From Lysobacterales bacterium PRO7 (GTDB lineage Bacteria > Pseudomonadota > Gammaproteobacteria > Xanthomonadales > Rhodanobacteraceae), in contig QWHH01000001.1 of NCBI GenBank assembly GCA_021404785.1, positions 92,760-156,759 on the forward strand: 64,000 bases of DNA, given 5' to 3'. Below the pieces are notes generated by a model. It saw only the letters and a list, made by a program, of their open reading frames with translations. It was not told the DNA's origin and ran no database searches. Below are positions 46,208 to 55,064 of this stretch, piece after piece. The position numbers were made by a program, and so were the translations under genes. How positions within the stretch are numbered: the first letter of the stretch is position 1; each line of letters begins with the position of its first letter.

Positions 46208-47353
46208 CTAGTTCGGTTTGTAGATGCCGGCGCCGTTTTCGCCGGCGAGCAGCAAATCGCCGGAGTCGCCAAGCGGCAAGGCTTCGGCGATGGTTCCGGC
46301 GGCCTGGTCCACGCGCATCGCGAACGCTTCGCCGGCCTTCGCGCGCGTGAGCACGATACCGTTTGCGCCGACGATCGTGGCGCCGCCGTCGGCCAGTGCG
46401 GTGCCGCCCATCAGGCTCAATTCGGTGCCGGTCGGGACTTGCGCCCAGTGGTCGCCGAGGTCGGTGGATTCGAACACATGCCCGCGCAGGCCGAACGCAA
46501 GCACGTGATCGGCCGCGTAGCCGATCACGCCGAACATCGAACCGTCGTACGGCAATTGCAGGCGTTGCCAGGTTTTGCCGTCGTCGCGCGAGCGGAACGC
46601 CGCGCCGCGTTCGCCGACGATGAACAGCGCGCCGCTGCCGGTGCGCGTGATCGCGTTGAGGTGCGGCGTCGCTTCCTGACCGATCTTCAGGTCGCTTTGG
46701 TTGAAGGTCCACTTGGCCTCGCCGGACTTGCCCTTGTCCGCAGCGGAATTCGCAGCGCTTTGCGCCGACGCTTCGTCGGCTGCGGCCGCATCGTCCGCAT
46801 CATCCTTGGGCCGTGGCGCGACGGTCATCTCCTGCCAGTGTTCGCCGCCGTCGTCGGTGCGCAAGGCAAGGCTGTAGGCGCCGATCGCAAAACCGTGCTT
46901 GGCATCGGTGAACAGCACGCCGAGCAACGGTGCACCCCGGCGCGGATCGGCCGTGGCGGATTCATCGGCCTTGCGCCACGGATCCTTGCGTTGCATCTGC
47001 CAGTGGTCGCCGTTATCCGAACTGTGCACGATCACGCCATCATGGCCGACCGCCCAGACGTTTGCATCGACCGCTGCCACAGCCGTCAACGTGGAGCGCG
47101 TGGGTACCTCGACCTGCTTCCAGTTTGCGCCATCCGCAGAGACGAGGATGTCACCGCGCCCGCCGACGGCGACGTATCCGTTCGCGGTGCGCGCCAAGCC
47201 CAGCAGCAGCGATTGCGCCGCGAGCGGCATGATTTCGGCGGGACTGTCGACTGGATCGGGCCAGACGAATTTGTCGGCGGCGTGCAACGGCGAGACTGCG
47301 CATGCGCCGATCATTGCCGCGAGCGGCCAGAGGCGAAAACCGGATCGTTTCAT
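46208..47353 (-). CDS. Exported Ycf48-like beta-propeller protein
   Basis: 381 residues with a signal peptide (MKRSGFRLWPLAAMIGACAVSPLHA). The mature part has repeated blade motifs of the Ycf48/BNR kind: GDILVSADGANWKQV, HSSDNGDHWQMQR, RTDDGGEHWQEM, RSRDDGKTWQRL, STDLGDHWAQV. Residues about 165-205 interrupt the propeller with an Ala/Asp/Ser/Lys-rich insert (DDADDAAAADEASAQSAA). Ycf48 helps photosystem II assembly in phototrophs; proteobacterial relatives of this kind are found next to MMPL pumps. A role as periplasmic assembly or adaptor factor for the pump 18 bases downstream is inferred. Confidence 0.82.
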   Translation of the reverse strand: MKRSGFRLWPLAAMIGACAVSPLHAADKFVWPDPVDSPAEIMPLAAQSLLLGLARTANGYVAVGGRGDILVSADGANWKQVEVPTRSTLTAVAAVDANVWAVGHDGVIVHSSDNGDHWQMQRKDPWRKADESATADPRRGAPLLGVLFTDAKHGFAIGAYSLALRTDDGGEHWQEMTVAPRPKDDADDAAAADEASAQSAANSAADKGKSGEAKWTFNQSDLKIGQEATPHLNAITRTGSGALFIVGERGAAFRSRDDGKTWQRLQLPYDGSMFGVIGYAADHVLAFGLRGHVFESTDLGDHWAQVPTGTELSLMGGTALADGGATIVGANGIVLTRAKAGEAFAMRVDQAAGTIAEALPLGDSGDLLLAGENGAGIYKPN

Positions 47354-47393
47354 TTCCCTGCCCCGTGAAGCATTGCTGGCGATACGTTACCGC

Positions 47394-47426
47394 AAAAACG
47401 CGCCGGCCGCTGAAAAGCGGCCGGCG
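47394..47426 (-). terminator. Internal terminator/attenuator between DUF1329 and Ycf48 genes
   Basis: On the minus strand an 11-bp perfect stem (47401-47411 with 47416-47426, CGCCGGCCGCT/AGCGGCCGGCG) with a four-base loop is followed two bases later by TTTTT (47398-47394). It lies in the 102-base gap inside an otherwise tight gene cluster, so part of the transcription should stop after DUF1329, leaving less mRNA for the propeller and pump. Confidence 0.8.
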
Positions 47427-47455
47427 GAAACATCAAGAAACGCTTGTGCGTCGCA

Positions 47456-48841
47456 TCACTGGATGCCGCGCGTTCGCAACGCCTGTGGCGAGAACATGTC
47501 GGGCGTGGCCGGATACGAGAAGTTGTATTCCGGTTCCTGGTTGTCCAGGCCCTGCACCAGATAACGCCCGGCCTTGAGGTCGTAGGCAATTTCCAGCGTC
47601 GACCAGAACACCGGCACTTCGTAGTAGTTCACGCTCGGCGCCTCGGAGTAACGCCACAACTTCAGGTCGCTGTCGTAGTGGTCGATTTCCAGGATCTGCC
47701 AGCTGTCCTCGTCAAGATAGAACGTGCGCTTGGGATTGATATGGCGCTGGCCGGGCTTGAGGTCGGCTTCGACGATCCACACGCGGTGCAATTCATAGCG
47801 CAGCAGGTCCGGATTGATGAAGTGCGGCTGGATCAGATCCTTGACCAGGGTTTTGTCGCTGTGTGCCTTGTACGAGTTGTAGGGCACGTACATTTCCTTC
47901 TTGCCGATCAGCTTCCAGTTGAACTTGTCCAGCGCGCCGTTGAACATGTCGGTCATGTCGTTCGTGCGCAGGCCGTCCGAGGCCGTGCCGGGATTGTCGT
48001 AGGCCACGTTCGGCGCGCGCCGCACGCGACGCTGGCCGGGGTTGTAGATCCACGCCTGGCGCGGCTCCTTCTTCGAATCGAGCGTTTCATGCACGAGCAG
48101 CACCTGGCCGGCGAGACGCGGCGGCGAGACCACGTCCTCGAGGAAGTACAGCAGGATGTTGTGGATGTCCTTGAGCGTGTTGCCGGGCTTGTAATACAGG
48201 CCCAGACCGAACTCGTGGAAGCGGATCAGGGTGTACGCGCCAGACGATGTCGGAATCGCCTGGTCGTTCCAGCGTTCGAAGGTCACGCCCTTGAACTTGA
48301 GCTTGTGGTTCCAGATCGCTTCCATGCCGGCCTTGACCGGATCCTTGTCCAGAATCGGGAACGGCAGGCCTTCGGCGACGTCGGCCACGCCTTCGCCGTC
48401 ATCGACCAGCTCGCCGGTCGCGGCGTTCTTCATCGTCATCTCGTAGGTGCGCTGCGGGTAGCTGGCGCTGCGGCGCGTGGGATACACGACCATGCGCCAA
48501 TCCGGCCACTTCTGGAACATTGCGATCTGGCCGGCGGACAGCTTGTCGGCGTAGTCCTTGTAGTTTTTGGACGTGATCGTGAACAACGGCTTGTCGTTCG
48601 GGAACGGATCCGGATGATGCATGCCGACCTTGTAGCCGGCCGGTGGCGTGGTGATGCCGCCGGTCCATTCCGGAATCACGCCGTCCTTGCTGCCGGCGCG
48701 TTCGGCGCCGACCGGCGTGAGCGGCGTGCCGGTCAGGCCGAGCTTGGCCACCTCGTCCGGCGGCGCCTTGGCTTGCGCACCGACGGCAAAGACCGCGCAG
48801 GCCACCAGGGCCGCGAGCTTGCAATGTTGGAATCGAATCAT
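47456..48841 (-). CDS. DUF1329 domain protein (LolA/LolB-like fold), exported
   Basis: 461 residues from the ATG at 48841, chosen because GGGAGG is correctly spaced for it and not for the ATG at 48847. The signal peptide is MIRFQHCKLAALVACAVFAVGAQA. The body matches DUF1329: KLGLTGTPLTPVGAERAGS, IPEWTGGITTPPAGYK, YVPYNSYKAH, HRVWIVEADLKPGQRH and RTFYLDEDSWQI. From memory the family belongs to the LolA/LolB/LppX superfamily of hydrophobic-pocket lipid carriers. It starts 22 bases after the DUF1302 barrel gene. A periplasmic shuttle between pump and barrel is inferred. Confidence 0.85.
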   Translation of the reverse strand: MIRFQHCKLAALVACAVFAVGAQAKAPPDEVAKLGLTGTPLTPVGAERAGSKDGVIPEWTGGITTPPAGYKVGMHHPDPFPNDKPLFTITSKNYKDYADKLSAGQIAMFQKWPDWRMVVYPTRRSASYPQRTYEMTMKNAATGELVDDGEGVADVAEGLPFPILDKDPVKAGMEAIWNHKLKFKGVTFERWNDQAIPTSSGAYTLIRFHEFGLGLYYKPGNTLKDIHNILLYFLEDVVSPPRLAGQVLLVHETLDSKKEPRQAWIYNPGQRRVRRAPNVAYDNPGTASDGLRTNDMTDMFNGALDKFNWKLIGKKEMYVPYNSYKAHSDKTLVKDLIQPHFINPDLLRYELHRVWIVEADLKPGQRHINPKRTFYLDEDSWQILEIDHYDSDLKLWRYSEAPSVNYYEVPVFWSTLEIAYDLKAGRYLVQGLDNQEPEYNFSYPATPDMFSPQALRTRGIQ

Positions 48842-48863
48842 GGTCATGCCTCCCGTCGATGCA

Positions 48864-50777
48864 TCAGAACGAATATTTGGCGGTGAATTGGACAAAGTCG
48901 CGGTCGCGGATCAGGTTGATGTCACCGGCGCCGAAATAGTTGGTGTACGCCAGGTCGAACGCCCATTGATTCTGGTAATTGGCTTCGGCGCCAACCGTCA
49001 CCGACTTGCGGCCGCGGATGAAGTTGCCGCCCGGTCCCGGGGTGATGCCGCCGACGTCGTGGCCGAACGCGATGCGCGGCGAAAGGGTGAAGGGCGTGCC
49101 GAACACGTTGTTGTAATCGCCGCGCGCGGCGACGCGATAGCCCCACGAGAACTTCGTCGGGAACCCGTTCGTTTGCGTGATCGGATTGCGCAGGGACCCG
49201 GACGTGACATCCGCGCCGCCGCCGGTATCGGTACCGTCGCCGTTGAAGCGCAAGTCGCTCGGCATGTTCCACACCTCGTCGAAGCCGACTTCGCCGACCA
49301 GCGCAATCTGGTCGGCCTTGAACAGGTTGTCCGGCCCGAACACCTTCGTCGCGGTCAACTGCAACTGCGACATGCGGTAGCGGTCCCAGCCCTGGATTTC
49401 CTGGCCTGGCGCAAAATTGCCGAGCTGGCTGTAGAAACGCAGGCCCGGCGCCGGAATCACCGCGTTCAGCGGCGACAGGCCGGCGAACAGCAGTTCGACG
49501 CTGTGGAACTGCAACGGAATGTTCGGGCGATAGCTCAATTCGCCCTGCAGGGCGATGCCGCTGTCCACGAGCTGGGTGTTGAAGCTCATCGCGAACAGGT
49601 GGATGTCCTTCGGATATTCCACGAAATAGCTGCCAGCGACCGGCAGCACGCCGGACGGCGGTGCGGTGACGGCGATGCCGCTGACCAGCGGCAGCTTGCT
49701 GTGGTAGTTGATCGCATAGAATCCGAATTCGGTGTTGTTCAGCCAGTCCGCGTAATAGCGCAAGGCACCGCCGAACTGGCCGGATTCGCTCGGATAGCGA
49801 TCGCGGCCGCGCGGGAACGACGCCGCGCAACCGGCCTGCACCAGCGCCGGCGGCAAGCCGGTGTCGCTGTCCTGATAGTTGCGGCCGTAGCACACGTCGT
49901 AGTAACGATCCGGATTGATGACCGGTTGCGGCACGGTGCCGAAGTTGAGCATGACGTAGCGCCCGCCGATCGTGGCGTAGTCATTGGTCGAGAAGAAGCT
50001 GCCGACCGGATCCGGGTCGGTCTGCTGGTACTCGAACTGGTAATACGCCTCGGCGGACAGGGCATCGGTGAAGCTGAAAGATCCCCACAACATGTTGATC
50101 GGCACGAACGCCTGCTTGAGCTCGGCGCCGGCCACATGCAGCTTGGAGACGTCGACCGGGTTGATCGCGCTGGAAACGCCGCCCTGGATGAACGTACTTT
50201 CGCCCCAGCTCACGACCTGTCGACCGAGGCGTGCGGCACCGGCATGGCCGTCCACGTTGAAGTTGTGCCAGACGAAAAAGTCGAGGAACTTGGCGTCCTT
50301 GCCGATTTTTTTCTCGGCGGCGTCGGGCAGGTTGGAGCGGCCGTCGTTTTCGGAGTCGTAGAACGCATAGCCGCGGATGAATGCGCCCCAGTCCTCGCCG
50401 TACTTGAGGTTCAATTCGATGTTTGCGCTGACCGCGTTGGAAATCGGCGACCATTTGCCGTAGGCAAGGTCGCCATCATCGCCATTGACCGACCAGCGTC
50501 CGATCGCGGCGCGCTGCGCACTGCCGCCGAGCGGCTGGGCGCCGATCGTGGGATTGAAGTAGGCCTTGCCGATCAGCGAGCTGGACGCATCCTGGGTGCG
50601 GTAGGCCACGCCGTACGACAAGGTCGTGTTGAGCGTACCGTGCCAGGCGTCCGGATCGCCGAATTCGAAGGCGTGCGCGGGCGAGAAGGCGAATCCGGCC
50701 AGGGCCACGGCGATGGCGGCACTCAGTCCGCGCGGCAGCAAGCGGGAACTCACGGCGGTATTGTGATTGTTGGTCAT
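48864..50777 (-). CDS. DUF1302 outer-membrane beta-barrel protein
   Basis: 637 residues with a signal peptide ending FSPAHA. The mature protein opens FEFGDPDAWHGTLNTTLSYG, shows DUF1302 landmarks such as AARLGRQVVSWGESTFIQGG and NPVDVSKLHVAGAELKQAF (cited separately), and ends in alternating strands with the outer-membrane terminal signature FVQFTAKYSF (C-terminal Phe). It should be a large porin-like barrel. DUF1302 and DUF1329 genes nearly always occur as neighbours. The gene starts 14 bases after the lipase stop. Confidence 0.87.
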   Translation of the reverse strand: MTNNHNTAVSSRLLPRGLSAAIAVALAGFAFSPAHAFEFGDPDAWHGTLNTTLSYGVAYRTQDASSSLIGKAYFNPTIGAQPLGGSAQRAAIGRWSVNGDDGDLAYGKWSPISNAVSANIELNLKYGEDWGAFIRGYAFYDSENDGRSNLPDAAEKKIGKDAKFLDFFVWHNFNVDGHAGAARLGRQVVSWGESTFIQGGVSSAINPVDVSKLHVAGAELKQAFVPINMLWGSFSFTDALSAEAYYQFEYQQTDPDPVGSFFSTNDYATIGGRYVMLNFGTVPQPVINPDRYYDVCYGRNYQDSDTGLPPALVQAGCAASFPRGRDRYPSESGQFGGALRYYADWLNNTEFGFYAINYHSKLPLVSGIAVTAPPSGVLPVAGSYFVEYPKDIHLFAMSFNTQLVDSGIALQGELSYRPNIPLQFHSVELLFAGLSPLNAVIPAPGLRFYSQLGNFAPGQEIQGWDRYRMSQLQLTATKVFGPDNLFKADQIALVGEVGFDEVWNMPSDLRFNGDGTDTGGGADVTSGSLRNPITQTNGFPTKFSWGYRVAARGDYNNVFGTPFTLSPRIAFGHDVGGITPGPGGNFIRGRKSVTVGAEANYQNQWAFDLAYTNYFGAGDINLIRDRDFVQFTAKYSF

Positions 50778-50791
50778 GATGGTTTCCCCGA

Positions 50792-52984
50792 TTACTGGGT
50801 GACGATGACGGAAGGATTCGTGACAAGCACGGCCTGACCGCCGGAGGCGATCATGCTGGCCATCTCACCCTGCATTTCCGCGGTGACCGCGGGCGAGGAT
50901 GTCGGATCGAGCAGCGATCCGTGCGTGCCCTGGGTGAAGCGCACCACGCCGCGGATACTCGCCGCCTGCGTCGTGGACTTGATGGTCGACAGGCCGAGCG
51001 CCGCGAGCAGCGGTTCGGTGCCCGAGGTCGGCGCAGAGGCGACCGAATTCGGGATCACCTGATCGGACGGATGGCTGGCGTCGCCGACGACTTCCTGGGC
51101 GAGGATGCTCTTGCCGATTGTCGCGAAGGCAAAATTGATCGAGTCGCCCGAATCCACGACGGTCTGCGCGGCGCCGAGGAACGCGGCGTAATCCGGCGTG
51201 CCGGGCTGGATACCAGCTTGCGCCAGACCTGCGTTGATGACGGGCCCGAACGTGGGTGAGGCGGCGAGCAAGCCGGCGACACCGCCACCGGGCACGTTGA
51301 GTACGCCGACGTTGACATGCGGATCCATGGCAATGAATGCGGTGCCGATGATCGAGCCGAGCGACTGGCCGACGAATTCGATGCGCGAGCCGTCGAATGC
51401 CGTGGTCTTGCCGTCCAGGCTGATGCCCGGAATCGCGCGCGTGAGCGACATCAGGTCGGCACTGGCTTCGCGCAAGTTGTCGCGCGAGCTCAGCAGGGCC
51501 TGCAGGTTGATGAAATACGAACCCGAAGAATCGATCTTGCCGTCCGGGCCAGGCGCGCCGGTGGCGTTGTTCGCAAGGTCAAGGTCAAACGTGCGCTCGC
51601 GTGCGCCGAGCGCCGCGAATGGCGTGTTGCCGATGTAGAACGGATTGGTCTTGTCGGTGATGCCATGCAGCGGTGCGTCGATGGCGATGACCGCAAAGCC
51701 CTGACCCGCCAGCGTCGCGGCGATCGCGAACATGTCGGTGCGGTTGCGCGTGATGCCGTGCTGGAAGATCACGATCGGCCAGCCGGCGGCCGGCCGGGTC
51801 TTGCCGGAATTGGCGTTGGGCACCGTCATCAGGACCGGGATGACCTGGGTCGAGGTCGCAACCGGGAACGGATTGGCGAATGTGACCAGGGTCGAGGTTG
51901 GATCGAGGCCTGCCGCATTGAAAGGCGGCACGTAGGCGCCGGGGGCTGCATGCCAGAAGCCGTGCAGCGGTGCGGTCGGGTCGGCGGCGGAAGGTGCACT
52001 GAGGTAATACGGAATCGGCAGCACGCCGACGTAGATGTCGGCAACTGGCGGCAGACCGAGGCCGAGAGCGCCAAGGTTCATGCCGGTCGGGGCCATCGTC
52101 GCCTGCGGCGCCGGCGTCTGCTCGACGCGGCTATCCACGGCCTGCATGACCGGCGTGATGCTTTGGGTGGTGGCGACCCAGGACAGCACGATGCGCTGAT
52201 CGGTCGAGGTGCCGTCGAACTTGTCGACGGCAAATTCCTGCGAATTCACCAGTTGGCGCAGCGGCTCGAGCGCGCAGGCCTGGGATGCCGGCAGCAGCGG
52301 ATCGGTCGAGGCGCCATTCACGCACAAGGGGCTGGTGCGCTTGGCCAGGAAATAGGTGGTGTCCGGAGTGACATCGTTGCCGGTGCCGTCGGTGATGCTC
52401 GGCGCCGGCGCCGGATTGAGCTTGCCGCCATTGCCGAGCAGGACGACCATGTACGAGGTCAATTGCTGCAACGGTTTGGTCGGGACGATCGCCAGGGTAC
52501 GGCCGCTGGTATCCGACGGCGACATGAGCGCGACAAAATCCTGCGGCGCCTTCAATTCACGGGTAATGCCGGTGACGCCGCCACCCGGGCCGGTCAGGGT
52601 AACCTGGAATACGCGCACCGTGCCGCCGGGGCCGGGGATGATGGTCGATGGCTTCGGGGCGGCGCTGAACGACGTGCTCCATGGCGCGTTGGTGCTGAAA
52701 CCGTCGAGCGCGTTCATCGCCACCTTCGGATCGCCGAGGTTCGCTGGATTCGCAACCGGGATGTTCAAGGTCAGATCCTTGGTGCCTGACAGCAGCAGGT
52801 TGGTCGGGAACGGCACCACCGAATTGCTTGGATCAAAGCGAGCGGTGATCACCGAGGTGACCGGCGATCCGCCGCTGTTGGACGCACCGGAATCGGATCC
52901 GTGCGACGCATTGCTGCCGCCGCCACAGGCGGACAATAGCAACGACGAGGAAAGGGCGAGGAGCAAACTCAGTCGGGTCTGCAT
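50792..52984 (-). CDS. Lipoprotein lipase/esterase (virulence-factor lipase type)
   Basis: 730 residues from the ATG at 52984. MQTRLSLLLALSSSLLLSAC is a lipoprotein leader, followed by a Gly/Ser-rich linker. The N-terminal part begins ITARFDPSNSVVPFPTNLLLSG and resembles the bacterial virulence factor lipase N-terminal domain. The alpha/beta-hydrolase part has the oxyanion FQHGITRNRTD and nucleophile Ser in GQSLGSIIG. It is first in the cluster lipase-DUF1302-DUF1329-Ycf48-MMPL. An outer-membrane hydrolase acting on the lipid that the rest of the system handles is an inference. Confidence 0.83.
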   Translation of the reverse strand: MQTRLSLLLALSSSLLLSACGGGSNASHGSDSGASNSGGSPVTSVITARFDPSNSVVPFPTNLLLSGTKDLTLNIPVANPANLGDPKVAMNALDGFSTNAPWSTSFSAAPKPSTIIPGPGGTVRVFQVTLTGPGGGVTGITRELKAPQDFVALMSPSDTSGRTLAIVPTKPLQQLTSYMVVLLGNGGKLNPAPAPSITDGTGNDVTPDTTYFLAKRTSPLCVNGASTDPLLPASQACALEPLRQLVNSQEFAVDKFDGTSTDQRIVLSWVATTQSITPVMQAVDSRVEQTPAPQATMAPTGMNLGALGLGLPPVADIYVGVLPIPYYLSAPSAADPTAPLHGFWHAAPGAYVPPFNAAGLDPTSTLVTFANPFPVATSTQVIPVLMTVPNANSGKTRPAAGWPIVIFQHGITRNRTDMFAIAATLAGQGFAVIAIDAPLHGITDKTNPFYIGNTPFAALGARERTFDLDLANNATGAPGPDGKIDSSGSYFINLQALLSSRDNLREASADLMSLTRAIPGISLDGKTTAFDGSRIEFVGQSLGSIIGTAFIAMDPHVNVGVLNVPGGGVAGLLAASPTFGPVINAGLAQAGIQPGTPDYAAFLGAAQTVVDSGDSINFAFATIGKSILAQEVVGDASHPSDQVIPNSVASAPTSGTEPLLAALGLSTIKSTTQAASIRGVVRFTQGTHGSLLDPTSSPAVTAEMQGEMASMIASGGQAVLVTNPSVIVTQ

Positions 52985-53039
52985 GACAGATTCCTGATAG
53001 TGACGGGAGCGCAACGACAGCTCCATCATAGGCGGTTCA

Positions 53040-53061
53040 AACGATCGTTGGCAACGCCAAC
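53040..53061. promoter_or_regulatory. Nested palindromes upstream of the lipase gene
   Basis: AACGATCGTT at 53040-53049 is a perfect 10-base palindrome and overlaps GTTGGC-AAC-GCCAAC (53047-53061). They lie about 60 bases upstream of the lipase ATG in the only sizeable gap before the cluster (52985-53140), a suitable place for an operator. No regulator gene is adjacent. Confidence 0.3.
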
Positions 53062-53140
53062 TTAACGGTTTCCTTATGGCTTTCGCTGCTGCAATGCAAC
53101 AGATTTCGGCGCCGGTCGCGGCGGCTGTATAAATGTATAT

Positions 53141-53965
53141 TCATGCCGGAAGGGGCAGCACGGCGTCCGCCTGGAATGAACGCGGCGCATAGCCGAAATC
53201 GTGGTTCGCCCGTGTATTGTCGGCTACCAGCGCAATGCGCAGGCGTGCCAGTGCGCCGGGCGCGATGCGCCCGGATCGCGCCAGCAGTTGCAAAGCGAAT
53301 GACGGGATCGGAATCGGCAACACGAACCCGGGCGCGGCGCCACCCAAGCGCCGGATCATCGCGTCGAAACGCAGGCGCTCGCCACCGCCAAGTTCGTAGG
53401 TTTTGCCGAACGTCGCGGGGTTGGCGATGACCTCAGCGCAGGCAGAGGCGAGATCCGCGGCATGCACGGGCTGGCGCAAGCCCGACGCCCCGAGCGGGAT
53501 TGGCAGGATGCGCCAGCGCCGGACAAAACGTGCAAGCGGCGTCAAGGTCGTGTCGATGCCCGCGCCATAGACCAGGGTTGGCCGGAAAATTGTCCATGCG
53601 ATGTCGCGCGTCGCCGCGATGTTGCGCAAGCGCGTCTCGGCATCGCTTAGGCGCGCTGCCAGCGCGCGTTCGACCGGGTCGGGCGAGTCTTGCTTGGACT
53701 GCGCACTCATCGAACTGATCGCGACGATGCGGCGCAACCCGTGCGTCGGGGTGCGTTCCAGCCAACGCGCGAAAGCATCCAGCGGGCCCAGGCTGAGGAC
53801 GATTTCCGCATCCGGCCAATTCACCGCGGTATCGTTCAGATCGGCGGCAATCCAGTCCGCATGCGCCGTCCGGCTCACCGGCAACACGCGGTGATCTGGC
53901 GCGAGCAGGGGCAGGGCGAAGCGGCCAATTGCACCGCCGGCGCCGAAAATCAGGATTCTGGACAT
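53141..53965 (-). CDS. NAD(P)-dependent epimerase/dehydratase-like protein
   Basis: 274 residues from the ATG at 53965 ([21 protein letters not shown]); a TTG at 54001 is a weaker alternative. The glycine-rich loop GAGGAIG starts an atypical/extended SDR fold, with [24 protein letters not shown] and [13 protein letters not shown] further on. The canonical YxxxK is not obvious. Such proteins often sit near rplM in related genomes, but the substrate is unknown. It is divergent from rplM. Confidence 0.8.
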   Translation of the reverse strand: MSRILIFGAGGAIGRFALPLLAPDHRVLPVSRTAHADWIAADLNDTAVNWPDAEIVLSLGPLDAFARWLERTPTHGLRRIVAISSMSAQSKQDSPDPVERALAARLSDAETRLRNIAATRDIAWTIFRPTLVYGAGIDTTLTPLARFVRRWRILPIPLGASGLRQPVHAADLASACAEVIANPATFGKTYELGGGERLRFDAMIRRLGGAAPGFVLPIPIPSFALQLLARSGRIAPGALARLRIALVADNTRANHDFGYAPRSFQADAVLPLPA

Positions 53966-54009
53966 CGCCAAACTGTCCGTCGAGGCCTCATTTCGAGTCA
54001 AGCGCAGTA

Positions 54010-54038
54010 TTGCACGCCGTCCGGGCGTCCCGTATACT
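54010..54038 (+). promoter_or_regulatory. Sigma-70 promoter of rplM-rpsI
   Basis: TTGCAC (54010-54015), a 17-base spacer and TATACT (54033-54038) give a near-consensus promoter. It lies 44 bases before the rplM ATG and only 45 bases from the start of the divergent gene. Confidence 0.75.
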
Positions 54039-54081
54039 TCGCAGTCTTTCGTTCCACCGCCACATCGGCACAGGATTCCCC

Positions 54082-54510
54082 ATGAAAACGATCAGCGCCA
54101 AAGCTGAGACGGTGAAGCGCGACTGGTATCTGGTCGACGCCAGCAACAAGACGCTCGGCCGCCTGGCCAGCGAACTGGCGCGCCGCCTGCGCGGCAAGCA
54201 CAAGACCGTGTTCACCCCGCACGTGGACACCGGTGATTTCCTCGTCGTGATCAACGCCGAGAAGATCGCCGCGACCGGCAACAAGATGGAAGACAAGATC
54301 TACCATCACGTCACCGGCTACATCGGCAACATCAAGTCGATCGCGCTCAAGGATCTGCTGGTCAAGCATCCGGAACGCGTCATCGAGATCGCCGTGCAGG
54401 GCATGCTGCCGAAGAATCCGCTCGGCCGCGCCATGTACCGCAAGCTCAAGGTCTACAAGGGCCCGAACCATCCGCATTCGGCTCAGCAGCCGCAAGTTCT
54501 GGATATCTGA
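54082..54510 (+). CDS. rplM: Ribosomal protein L13
   Basis: 142 residues from the ATG at 54082, the exact family length. [44 protein letters not shown] and [18 protein letters not shown] are diagnostic. It binds 23S rRNA early in 50S assembly. In-frame sequence upstream to 53929 overlaps the promoter and is not translated. rpsI follows after two bases. Confidence 0.98.
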   Translation: MKTISAKAETVKRDWYLVDASNKTLGRLASELARRLRGKHKTVFTPHVDTGDFLVVINAEKIAATGNKMEDKIYHHVTGYIGNIKSIALKDLLVKHPERVIEIAVQGMLPKNPLGRAMYRKLKVYKGPNHPHSAQQPQVLDI

Positions 54511-54512
54511 TC

Positions 54513-54905
54513 ATGGCAACCACGCAAAACTACGGCACCGGCCGTCGCAAATCCTCCGCCGCGCGCGTGTTCCTGCGCCCGGGCAAGGGCAGCATCGTCG
54601 TCAACGGCAAGGCGCTGGATCAATTCTTCGGCCGCGAAACCGCGCGCATGATCGTGCGCCAGCCGCTTGAGCTGACCAAGATGGGCGACAAGTTCGACAT
54701 CATGGTCACGGTCGAAGGCGGCGGTATTTCCGGTCAGGCCGGTGCGATCCGCCTCGGCGTGGCGCGCGCCCTGGTCGAATACGACGAATCGCTCAAGTCG
54801 CCGCTGCGCAAGGCCGGGTTCATGACCCGCGACGCGCGCGAAGTCGAGCGCAAGAAAGTCGGTCTGCACAAGGCTCGCCGCGCGACCCAGTTCTCGAAGC
54901 GCTAA
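54513..54905 (+). CDS. rpsI: Ribosomal protein S9
   Basis: 130 residues. [15 protein letters not shown] at the N-terminus, [19 protein letters not shown] in the middle and the basic tail RRATQFSKR that reaches the ribosomal P site are all intact. It forms the conserved rplM-rpsI operon. In many relatives petA/sspA genes follow; here a tRNA and an integrase follow instead, marking the insertion point of the island. Confidence 0.98.
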   Translation: MATTQNYGTGRRKSSAARVFLRPGKGSIVVNGKALDQFFGRETARMIVRQPLELTKMGDKFDIMVTVEGGGISGQAGAIRLGVARALVEYDESLKSPLRKAGFMTRDAREVERKKVGLHKARRATQFSKR

Positions 54906-54907
54906 TT

Positions 54908-54921
54908 CGAACTTCGGTTCG
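54908..54921 (+). terminator. UUCG tetraloop hairpin after rpsI
   Basis: CGAAC-TTCG-GTTCG at 54908-54921 forms a short stem capped by the very stable cUUCGg tetraloop, 2 bases after the rpsI stop. There is no T-run, so it may be a processing or 3'-stabilising structure and not a terminator. Confidence 0.35.
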
Positions 54922-54947
54922 GATCTCCAACCTGTCAGAGAGGGTTT

Positions 54948-55021
54948 TGGGAGATCGTCTAATGGTAGGACAACGGACTCTGACTCCGTTTATCTAGGTT
55001 CGAATCCTAGTCTCCCAGCCA
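54948..55021 (+). tRNA. trnQ: tRNA-Gln (anticodon CTG)
   Basis: Cloverleaf drawn by hand. Acceptor TGGGAGA (54948-54954) pairs with TCTCCCA (55011-55017). The D arm holds GTCTAATGGTAGGAC, the anticodon stem ACGGA/TCCGT encloses loop CTCTGAC with anticodon CTG, and the T arm CTAGGTTCGAATCCTAG is perfect. CCA is encoded (55019-55021). It reads CAG. It lies directly upstream of a tyrosine recombinase gene and is the probable attachment site of the island. Confidence 0.95.
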
Positions 55022-55064
55022 AAACGGCTTCCAGAGTAGTTTCAGGAAGTCCAGTAAGACGAAG

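Noticed and set aside
43059..46712. Minus-strand reading frame of 1,217 codons overlapping the MMPL pump
   Set aside because: It is a frame-shifted shadow of a high-GC gene: arginine- and aspartate-rich, no domain, while the MMPL frame reads as a clean membrane protein.
44162..47368. Plus-strand reading frame of 1,068 codons antisense to the MMPL and Ycf48 genes
   Set aside because: Histidine-, arginine- and aspartate-rich repeats typical of the antisense of high-GC coding DNA; no recognisable domain or ribosome binding site.
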